DNA from: Moanibacter sp965226025
GTDB lineage: Bacteria > Verrucomicrobiota > Verrucomicrobiia > Opitutales > UBA2987
Reading direction: 5' to 3'
DNA: 64,000 nucleotides
NCBI GenBank assembly: GCA_965226025.1
Contig: CBDDCD010000001.1
Coordinates: 558,001-622,000 of the forward strand
Shown: positions 17,293-23,657 of the stretch, in pieces
Layout: the number at the start of each line of letters is the position of its first letter
How positions within the stretch are numbered: the stretch's first letter is position 1
Position numbers and translations under genes: made by a program
The notes under the pieces: generated by a model
What the model was told of the DNA's origin: nothing
Databases searched by the model: none
Seen by the model: only the letters and a program-made list of their open reading frames with translations

Positions 17293-18390
17293 TCAGGGAG
17301 TCTGACGAATTGGAAGGCGAATAGAGAAAGTTGTCCCCACTCCCTCCGCGGTTTCGAATTCGATCGAGCCGCCGTGTGCTTCGACGATTGACTTGACGAT
17401 AGCGCTACCCAGGCCGGTGCCTTTGCTCTTCCCGTAGGTCACAAATGCCTCGAAGAATCGATCCTGGATTTCTTCGGGTATGCCATTTCCGTTGTCCGCT
17501 ACCTGGAGAAGCAAGGTATCGTTTCCCTCCAGTTCTCCGGCGATGGTGATCTTTCCCTCTTCGTCGTCGAAGGCGTCGAAGGCGTTGCCTACGAGATTCT
17601 GCAGGACCCGGAGGAGTTTTCTTTCCTCGGCATCAATTTCGATGTCGGGAACTGAGATGTCGACGGCGATTTTATCATCCTGAAAATAGAGCACATTCAG
17701 CTCTCGGAATCTCTCCAGCATTCGTCGAATATCGACCGTCTCCAATTTGAGTTCCTGTTCCCCTCTCGAAAATTCGATCAGCTCCTCAAACATCCCCACC
17801 ATTCGCTGGATCTGGTCCTCGATATTCTGACAGAGCTTCTGGGTCTTCTCCTCGGAGTGGGACTGCATGATGATCTGCGCTCCGAGGCTGATCAGGCAAA
17901 ATGGGTTCTTAAAGTCATGGATTATGGTGTTCACCATACTGCCTACGACTGCCATCTTCTCCTGTTGCAGCATATCATCCATGTAGTGCCGTGTAGTCTC
18001 GTGGAGGTGCTTGACGATATTCTTAAGAATGATCTCGAGCGGACCGGGAGCTCTCTTTATGAACTCGATCAGAGCGTCCTTGGGTATGCTGGCTAGGACG
18101 GTCCGGCCTCGAGATTCGGCACGTAGTGCCCTCGGTTCATCCGTAAAGAGACCAATTTCGCCGAAAAAGGCCCCCGCTGAAGAGTATCCGACAACCCGGT
18201 ACTTGCCTTCTTCCGCCCGTTTGCAAAAGGCGACCTCACCTTCCAAAACGAGGTAGAGAGCCTCGGAGGAACTTCCCTCCTCGAATATTATTGTATCGGA
18301 AGGATACTCCTCTCGGTTGGCGATCTCCGCCAAACCAGAGGTATCTTCTGCACCCACCTGATCAAAGAACGGGTGTTTCTCGAACTCCAT
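17293..18390 (-). CDS. Soluble sensor histidine kinase with N-terminal cyclic-nucleotide-binding domain
   Basis: 365 residues. An N-terminal cNMP-binding beta roll (about 5-125; FEEGSSSEALYLVLEGEV and GAFFGEIGLFTDEPRALRAES, the phosphate-binding cassette) is joined to a short dimerisation helix pair with the phospho-acceptor His158 in HDFKNP, and a HATPase domain with N box NLVGNAFDAF (Asn269), DNGNG (299-303) and GTGLGSAIV. No membrane helices and no PAS domain. The HDFKNP H box resembles those of kinases that sense intracellular signals. No partner response regulator is adjacent; the nearest is at 37863. It lies downstream of, and in the same direction as, pspABC, separated by a 69-bp palindrome, so it may be involved in the envelope-stress response. 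Confidence 0.88.
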   Translation of the reverse strand: MEFEKHPFFDQVGAEDTSGLAEIANREEYPSDTIIFEEGSSSEALYLVLEGEVAFCKRAEEGKYRVVGYSSAGAFFGEIGLFTDEPRALRAESRGRTVLASIPKDALIEFIKRAPGPLEIILKNIVKHLHETTRHYMDDMLQQEKMAVVGSMVNTIIHDFKNPFCLISLGAQIIMQSHSEEKTQKLCQNIEDQIQRMVGMFEELIEFSRGEQELKLETVDIRRMLERFRELNVLYFQDDKIAVDISVPDIEIDAEERKLLRVLQNLVGNAFDAFDDEEGKITIAGELEGNDTLLLQVADNGNGIPEEIQDRFFEAFVTYGKSKGTGLGSAIVKSIVEAHGGSIEFETAEGVGTTFSIRLPIRQTP

Positions 18391-18519
18391 AGCGTGGTGT
18401 TGCTTTCATTTACGGGCCACCACTCGACAAGCCCCTCCGATACCTCGCCAAGCGCGGTCTGATCAGGTTGTCTATGCTTTAGGAACATTTCAGAAGGTCG
18501 AGAAGAAAAAACGAGGAAA

Positions 18520-18588
18520 CCAGGAGCCGGTCGGACGAGATTATCCTTTTCTACAGAAATTCTACAACAAAGTCCGGCAGGCTTCTAG
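18520..18588. repeat. 69-bp palindromic element (CTAG family), diverged copy 3
   Basis: Left arm CCAGGAGCCGGTCGGAC (18520-18536) and right arm GTCCGGCAGGCTTCTAG (18572-18588) pair at 13 of 17 positions around 35 bases, exactly the length of the copies at 1524 and 10505. The CTA at 18585-18587 is the pspC stop codon on the minus strand. Confidence 0.65.
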
Positions 18589-18974
18589 TTTCCTGCTTTG
18601 AGGCGCTCTTCCCAATCGAACTCTCGGGCAGTGACGAGATTTTCCATCCTTCTGGCCCTACGTTCCAATTGGTCGAATTTACGTTTCAGTCGAGCGAGAG
18701 CGGTGGAGCGATTAGAGGCCCAGGAGTTGTAAAAGTCCCAGTCGATCTCTGAATCCGGTTCCATCACCGGTTCCGGCTTCATCAGGATCGCAGCCACGAT
18801 GTAGAGCAATACGATGGGGAAGAAGCCCGACAGGACAAAGATGACTATCATGATGAGGCGCACCCAGTGGACCGAGATCTCCGTGAAGTGAGCCAGCCCT
18901 TTACAGACTCCGAATATCATTCCGTCTCGTGAGCGGTAGAGAGAGCGGCGGGTGCGGCAATGTTCGTTTCTCAT
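18585..18974 (-). CDS. pspC: PspC-domain membrane protein of the phage-shock response
   Basis: 129 residues. The PspC signature follows a basic N-terminus: SLYRSRDGMIFGVCKGLAHF, then a membrane helix (about 40-66, VRLIMIVIFVLSGFFPIVLLYIVAAILM) ending in KPEP. The C-terminal third is a charged coiled-coil segment (ARLKRKFDQLERRARRMENLV). In the Psp system PspB and PspC sense inner-membrane damage and release PspA from PspF. The ATG overlaps the pspB stop (ATGA at 18971-18974), so the two are translationally coupled. The TAG stop lies in a 69-bp palindrome. Confidence 0.92.
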   Translation of the reverse strand: MRNEHCRTRRSLYRSRDGMIFGVCKGLAHFTEISVHWVRLIMIVIFVLSGFFPIVLLYIVAAILMKPEPVMEPDSEIDWDFYNSWASNRSTALARLKRKFDQLERRARRMENLVTAREFDWEERLKAGN

Positions 18975-19213
18975 TTCAATTCTCCTTTTCTGCGTTCCAG
19001 GTCTAAGATAATTGTCTCCAGTGCTTCCATACGGTCTTCCAGGGAGTTGAGATTCCGATGCATCTCCTGAATCAGTTGAGTTTCATCCGCATCCGATTCT
19101 TGCTGTCTCCGCGTTGACTTTCCTTTGAAGATTACGGCCAGGGTCACGATGGTTACACAAACGATTGAGATGATGGAGATGACGAATATGAAGGGCGACA
19201 TCAGGCTATACAT
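18971..19213 (-). CDS. pspB: PspB-like phage-shock protein
   Basis: 80 residues: an N-terminal membrane helix (about 6-30, FIFVISIISIVCVTIVTLAVIFK) followed by a basic stretch and a heptad-like coiled coil (TQLIQEMHRNLNSLEDRMEALETIILDLERR). Size, topology and position between pspA and pspC match PspB, which acts with PspC in the inner membrane as stress sensor. It overlaps pspC by four bases and follows pspA by about 60 bases. Confidence 0.85.
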   Translation of the reverse strand: MYSLMSPFIFVISIISIVCVTIVTLAVIFKGKSTRRQQESDADETQLIQEMHRNLNSLEDRMEALETIILDLERRKGELK

Positions 19214-19276
19214 TTTATGCTATCCTTGGCGAACATTGAAAACCGAATATTGAATTGCCGACGTGAGGAAGAAGGG

Positions 19277-19954
19277 TTATTTTTCCGATTCCGACTGGCT
19301 TCCGATTTTCGATTTCAATTCCGCCAACTGCTTTTCGATTTCGTCGTCTGTTTCGATTTTTTCCAGTTCGTCCTCGAGAGTCGGCTTCACACCGTAATTG
19401 ATGAGCTCAGCGTCTGCCTCGAGCCGTTCGATACGATTTTCAAACGATTCGAAACGAGAAAATGCATCCGTGCCTTGCGTCTGCCGAATACTGGAATGCG
19501 CTCTCTTCTGCTTCTGGGCGTGGATATGTCTTTGCACAAGGACACCGTGTTTTTTGCGGGCCCCGGCTAGTTTCTCCTCGAGTTGGACGATATCCTGCTG
19601 ATACTGTTCGATCAGTTCGGAATACTGCTCCGACTCACGGCCGAGACTCTCTGTCTCCTCTTCAATCCGCCTCTTTTCCAGAAGGGCTTCTCGAGCCAAA
19701 TTCTCCCGCTCCCTCTCGACCGCTTTTCGCGCTTTGGCGGACCAGCTCTGTGCGTGCCTTTTCGCCTCTTCGAGCGATCGTACGACCCGGGTTCGGTTCG
19801 CCATGGCGCCGGCGCAGGATGCCTTGATCTCTACCAGCGTGTCTTCAATCTCCTGAATCATCAGCTTGATCAGCTTCTCCGGATCCTCTGCTTTCTCCAG
19901 CATAGCGTTGATGTTGGAACTGACTATATCTCGAAATCTTGAAAATATTCCCAT
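19277..19954 (-). CDS. pspA: Phage-shock protein A (PspA/IM30 family)
   Basis: 225 residues, almost wholly alpha-helical. Begins MGIFSRFRDIVSSNINAMLEKAEDPEKLI, the amphipathic helix and conserved start of PspA/IM30 proteins, then long coiled coils (EAKRHAQSWSAKARKAVERERENLA). PspA binds stressed inner membrane as oligomers and otherwise holds the AAA+ activator PspF inactive. The ATG at 19954 is preceded by AAAAAGGAGAACTACA, a strong Shine-Dalgarno. A sigma-54 promoter at 19991-20006 drives it, with pspF divergent. Confidence 0.93.
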   Translation of the reverse strand: MGIFSRFRDIVSSNINAMLEKAEDPEKLIKLMIQEIEDTLVEIKASCAGAMANRTRVVRSLEEAKRHAQSWSAKARKAVERERENLAREALLEKRRIEEETESLGRESEQYSELIEQYQQDIVQLEEKLAGARKKHGVLVQRHIHAQKQKRAHSSIRQTQGTDAFSRFESFENRIERLEADAELINYGVKPTLEDELEKIETDDEIEKQLAELKSKIGSQSESEK

Positions 19955-19990
19955 TGTAGTTCTCCTTTTTAAGTTGATGAGCGGCATCTA

Positions 19991-20006
19991 TGCAGGCGCC
20001 GTGCCA
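19991..20006 (-). promoter_or_regulatory. Sigma-54 promoter of pspABC
   Basis: On the minus strand TGGCACGGCGCCTGCA matches the sigma-54 consensus, with the invariant GG and GC separated by exactly ten bases. It sits 37 bases upstream of the pspA start. The 120 bases between it and pspF are AT-rich and are the expected place for PspF-binding enhancer sites. Confidence 0.85.
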
Positions 20007-20127
20007 AATTTATAAAAATGCTACAACATGCTTGTTTAAAACGAGTTATGAAACTAGGCCGGTAGTCTGATAGGTTCGAAGGTCAAATAGTGCTAGATCT
20101 TGGATCCAGATTTTGGTAATTTTCGCC

Positions 20128-21198
20128 ATGAAATCGGACCGAGGTTCTCATTACTCCCAAGCAGCCACCGATGCCGCGGAAGGGCCGCCCGAAGCGCTCG
20201 GCGAATCCGAGATATTCCTCGAATTTCTCGATAGGCTGTCCCTTGTCGCAAAGGTGAATCGATCAGTCCTTATCGTCGGCGAAAGAGGTACTGGAAAAGA
20301 ACTGGCGGCGGCGCGATTGCACTACCTATCGAGCAGGTGGCAAGGGCCGTTGGTCGCCCTCAACTGCGCCGCTTTGGCTCCATCCCTCCTTGAATCGGAA
20401 CTCTTCGGACACGAAGCGGGCGCCTTCACTGGTGCGGCCCAGCGGCGGAGGGGACGATTCGAATCGGCTGACGGAGGGACATTGTTTCTGGATGAAATCG
20501 GCCTCATTCCGATCGAGGTTCAGGAGAAGATCCTGCGTGTCGTGGAGTACGGATCGTTTGAAAGAGTAGGAGGGTCGCAATCAGTGGAGCTTGATGTGCG
20601 AATCATTGGGGCGACAAATGCAGATCTTGTGGAACTGGTGGAAAAAGGAATCTTCAAGCGGGACTTGCTCGATCGACTTTCCTTCGAAGTACTGTTCATA
20701 CCGCCTCTTCGAATAAGAAGAGGCGATGTGATGCTCCTGACCCGGCACTTTGCGGCGAGAATGGCATCGGAAATTGGAAGGGGAGGGATACCTCTATTCG
20801 GCGATGCTGCGGTGGCGAACCTGGAGGAATATGATTGGCCGGGAAATGTGAGGGAGCTGAAGAATGTTGTGGAGCGCGCCGTTTACCGATGTGAAGACAA
20901 CAGAGTGGACGCGATCTCGTTCGATCCGTTTCGTTCTCCGTTTGCCGGGTTGGAGGAAGAGACAGAGGACAATGCCGAGCCTGCCTCCTCAACCCTCCGC
21001 GTAGATGAAATCATCAAAGGAGGCAAAACGCTCACGGAGTCGGTCAACGAACTCGAGTGTGCAGCGATCAAGAAAGCACTCAATGAATCGCGATTCCATC
21101 AGGGGAACGCAGCGAAGATTCTTGGTATAAGCTACCATCAATTTCGAGGACTGTATCGCAAGTACAAGGATAGTCTCGACCCAAAATCAGCTTTTTAG
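20128..21198 (+). CDS. pspF: Sigma-54-dependent activator, PspF type
   Basis: 356 residues: an AAA+ domain directly at the N-terminus without receiver or sensor domain, then a Fis-type helix-turn-helix. Walker A is GERGTGKE (51-58), the sigma-54 contact loop GAFTGA is at 98-103, Walker B is GGTLFLDEIG (about 116-125), an arginine-finger region follows, and the C-terminus has GNAAKILGISYHQFRGLYRKY for DNA binding. Lack of a regulatory domain and divergence from pspA identify it as PspF, controlled by PspA binding. The start at the ATG at 20128 is preferred over a TTG at 20113. Confidence 0.92.
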   Translation: MKSDRGSHYSQAATDAAEGPPEALGESEIFLEFLDRLSLVAKVNRSVLIVGERGTGKELAAARLHYLSSRWQGPLVALNCAALAPSLLESELFGHEAGAFTGAAQRRRGRFESADGGTLFLDEIGLIPIEVQEKILRVVEYGSFERVGGSQSVELDVRIIGATNADLVELVEKGIFKRDLLDRLSFEVLFIPPLRIRRGDVMLLTRHFAARMASEIGRGGIPLFGDAAVANLEEYDWPGNVRELKNVVERAVYRCEDNRVDAISFDPFRSPFAGLEEETEDNAEPASSTLRVDEIIKGGKTLTESVNELECAAIKKALNESRFHQGNAAKILGISYHQFRGLYRKYKDSLDPKSAF

Positions 21199-21234
21199 GT
21201 TGACTGAAATCTGAAGGCGGAGAATTCCTTGAAG

Positions 21235-21387
21235 ATGGATATCTACGTAGGGAATCTCCCGTACGAGTCTGACGAACAGTCCCTGAGGAAACTGTCGGCT
21301 TTAGATCTCCGCAACGCCCCTCAGGTTCAGATTTCCGTTCGAAGTGGTTGCGCTACGGTCTTCACTCAGATTCCCGAGGCCTTATGA
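21235..21387 (+). CDS. 50-residue miniature RRM-like protein coupled to pyrE
   Basis: A short frame from the ATG at 21235 (MDIYVGNLPYESDEQSLRKL) ending in TGA at 21385-21387. The beginning is a textbook RNP2 strand (IYVGNLPYE) with the following helix (DEQSLRKL), and the end has a beta-like VQISVRSGCATVFTQI. The RNP1 strand of a full RRM (about 80 residues) is not recognisable, so this is either a minimal or a deleted RRM. Its stop overlaps the pyrE start as ATGA, so translation is coupled. Upstream is GAAGGCGGAGAATTCCTTGAAG, containing a plausible Shine-Dalgarno GGCGGAG a little far from the start. Confidence 0.65.
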   Translation: MDIYVGNLPYESDEQSLRKLSALDLRNAPQVQISVRSGCATVFTQIPEAL

Positions 21388-21914
21388 CCAAGAGGGAGCT
21401 CGCGAAGAGGGTATTCGAAACCTGCCACATCCAGGGACAATTCGAGCTGAGGTCCGGCGCCTCGAGCCGCGAATATTTCGACAAATACCTTTTTGAATCA
21501 CAACCGGCGCTTCTCAAGGCGATTGCGGAATCAATGGCCGAATCTATCCCTGATGATACGGAGAGTCTCGGTGGCCTCGAGATGGGGGGGATACCGATCG
21601 TCACGATGCTCTCTCAGATCACGGGCATCCCCTCACTGTTTGTCAGAAAGAAGGCAAAGGCTTACGGTACTTGCAAGTTCGCCGAGGGAGGTGAAGTGCA
21701 GGGTAAGAAGATTACAATCGTCGAGGATGTGGTCACATCCGGTGGCCAGATTCTCCTTTCCGCCGCCGCCCTCCGAAGCGAGGGCGCCATCATCGACACC
21801 GTCCTCTGTGCCATCGACCGGGAGGCAGGGGGAAGGGAGAAGCTGGAAGAGGATAATCTGCGATTGCTTCCGCTCTTTACTAAGAGTGAATTGGAGGCGG
21901 CCTCTGAATCGTGA
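21384..21914 (+). CDS. pyrE: Orotate phosphoribosyltransferase
   Basis: 176 residues; transfers ribose-5-phosphate from PRPP to orotate in pyrimidine synthesis. The PRPP motif is ITIVEDVVTSGGQ (about 110-122). Upstream SLGGLEMGGIPI and FVRKKAKAYGT are the orotate/PRPP loop regions, with the conserved KK pair. Slightly short for the family but complete. The ATG at 21384 overlaps the stop of the preceding RRM-like gene. It is a lone pyrimidine gene here. Confidence 0.92.
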   Translation: MTKRELAKRVFETCHIQGQFELRSGASSREYFDKYLFESQPALLKAIAESMAESIPDDTESLGGLEMGGIPIVTMLSQITGIPSLFVRKKAKAYGTCKFAEGGEVQGKKITIVEDVVTSGGQILLSAAALRSEGAIIDTVLCAIDREAGGREKLEEDNLRLLPLFTKSELEAASES

Positions 21915-22156
21915 TCTTGCGAAGTGCTCCGGTCACAGAAGGTATCGCAATCAGCATCATCGATTCGGGTGGTGGTTTCAATCTCGAGAGATTTCCGGGC
22001 GTTCGCAGCGGTGCCCCTACCAAGGAAGACGAAGAGAAAGAGGAAGATCAGTTTATATCCAATTTCACGATTGTTCTGTCTCAAAAGGCGTTTCGGAACT
22101 GTCCGGAAACCCGTACCAGTCCCGCTGAGCAGAGATTTCTATTCACGAATCAGTAA
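21911..22156 (+). CDS. Hypothetical 81-residue protein after pyrE
   Basis: A GTG at 21911 overlaps the pyrE stop (GTGA). The frame encodes a hydrophobic/neutral first half (ITEGIAISIIDSGGGFN-like) and a strongly charged middle (TKEDEEKEEDQF). It overlaps the end of the convergent M20 peptidase gene by 14 bases. No family recognised, and the evidence is only the overlap and open frame. Confidence 0.3.
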   Translation: MILRSAPVTEGIAISIIDSGGGFNLERFPGVRSGAPTKEDEEKEEDQFISNFTIVLSQKAFRNCPETRTSPAEQRFLFTNQ

Positions 22157-23402
22157 CTCCCTTTTCAATGAACTCGGCATACACTCGGCTGGTTGTGAGG
22201 AGATCATCGATTCTCACCTGCTCGTCGACGCCATGGTAGTTCGAGCCACCGGAGCCGTAGCCGACGGTAGGGATGCCGAGAGTGCTACCGAAGTAGTGGG
22301 CATCAGTAAATCCGGGTGTGTGAGAGTACTCAGTTGAACAGCCTCTGACCGAGGCTACGGTGCGGGCCAGCGACTGAGGAAGAGGGGAGTGGTGATCGAG
22401 ACAATAGGAATCGATGGCAAGAATTGATGTGATTTCGGCTTCAAATTCCTCGATCTCAAGACCGGCCTCGTTGATAAACTCCTCCAGCTCCTGTTTTACT
22501 TCGAGGACGCGTTCGGTTGGAAGGACACGACGATCGAGAGTGAACCATGCGTCCGATGGAACGATATTGGTCTTTCCTCCTTCGCACTGGCCGAAGGTGC
22601 CGCCAAGAGTGAGGGTTGGGTGCATTTCTTTTCCTCCCGGCGACATGAATTTCCTTTCCTGAATCCGCCGGCCGTATTCCTGAAGTCGAACCCCTATGGA
22701 AGTCATCTGATCGAAGGCGTTCCGTCCTTTGTGTGGGCGACTGGCATGGGCTGCTTTACCTTTCAGATCAATTGAAAGCCAGAGCACCCCATTGTGTCCC
22801 ACGCCGACTTGATTCCCCGAGGCGCCTTCGCAGACGACCACGAAGTTCGCATCCGTGAGGTTGTTTTCGGCGACATATCCAGAGCCGAATCGGCCGCCTA
22901 TCTCTTCATCGCAAACCAAGGATACTTCAAGGTTGAAAGCCGGTTTCAGTTTCTCCTCCCGACAGGCGCGAAGGGCGTGGAAAAGCGCGGCAATCGAGCC
23001 TTTCATATCCGCCGAGCCCCGTCCAAAGAGGACACCATGATCGACCGCGGCCGAGAAGGGAGGGAATCGCCAGCTGCCGGAGACGGGCACGACATCGTAG
23101 TGCGCATTGAAGTGAATTGTCTTATCTTTGCCGAAGTCCCGTCGTGCGAGGAGATTGTATCGCGGATACGCATCCCCTGGAGAGAGAATGTCGTCTATCT
23201 TCTTATTGGGCACTTTAAAGATCTCGGTTTCCAAGCCCAACCCTTCGAGATTCGATTCCAGAAACTCGACGCACTCACGGTAGCAGTCTCCAGGGGGATT
23301 GACGGTAGGAAATCCGACGAGGCGCCGAAGAAATTCCACCATTGCGTCCTGATTGGAGGAAAGATAATCGTGAAGCGCGGAACTCACCGTAGTTTGCGAC
23401 AT
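22143..23402 (-). CDS. M20-family metallopeptidase (ArgE/DapE/carboxypeptidase G2-like)
   Basis: 419 residues. Zinc-binding and catalytic residues of M20 enzymes are visible: HFNAHYDVVPV (first His and the following Asp), GRGSADMKGSIAA (bridging Asp), LVCDEEIGG (catalytic and metal Glu), and a late HTPGFTDAHYF with the last His. The dimerisation (lid) domain lies between about 200 and 320, starting GHNGVLWLSIDLKGKAAHASRP. Such enzymes hydrolyse amide bonds of N-acyl amino acids or small peptides. Nothing nearby tells whether it is ArgE, DapE or a general deacylase. It is convergent with pyrE. Confidence 0.85.
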   Translation of the reverse strand: MSQTTVSSALHDYLSSNQDAMVEFLRRLVGFPTVNPPGDCYRECVEFLESNLEGLGLETEIFKVPNKKIDDILSPGDAYPRYNLLARRDFGKDKTIHFNAHYDVVPVSGSWRFPPFSAAVDHGVLFGRGSADMKGSIAALFHALRACREEKLKPAFNLEVSLVCDEEIGGRFGSGYVAENNLTDANFVVVCEGASGNQVGVGHNGVLWLSIDLKGKAAHASRPHKGRNAFDQMTSIGVRLQEYGRRIQERKFMSPGGKEMHPTLTLGGTFGQCEGGKTNIVPSDAWFTLDRRVLPTERVLEVKQELEEFINEAGLEIEEFEAEITSILAIDSYCLDHHSPLPQSLARTVASVRGCSTEYSHTPGFTDAHYFGSTLGIPTVGYGSGGSNYHGVDEQVRIDDLLTTSRVYAEFIEKGVTDS

Positions 23403-23507
23403 CGAATCTTCAAGTTAGTCGTGCACGCGGCACGCAACGGCCTGCCGGATCCGTGTCAGTGGAACGCTCGCACGGAGACCGATCAATCGGACGTCGGTTT
23501 CAACGCA

Positions 23508-23583
23508 GCGGCGGCGACAGAGCACCGCCCTCCATCCCAAGGTTGTAATCGCACGATGGAGGGCGGTGCTCCGTCGCCGCCGC
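23508..23583. repeat. 76-bp hairpin with 28-bp arms
   Basis: Arms GCGGCGGCGACAGAGC...CCAT (23508-23535) and their complement (23556-23583) pair at 27 of 28 positions around a 20-base loop. It occupies the gap between the alaS 3' end and the start of the M20 gene (both minus strand). There is no T run. Confidence 0.8.
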
Positions 23584-23657
23584 ACATCTGCAATATTGCG
23601 CGATACTCGGATTCTTTCGAACGGTCGAAAATGCCTGAAGTACATTGAAGTCCAAGC

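Noticed and set aside
23415..23648. Reading frames on both strands through the 28-bp-arm hairpin
   Set aside because: They are created by the palindrome itself and are Arg/Pro-rich without any domain.
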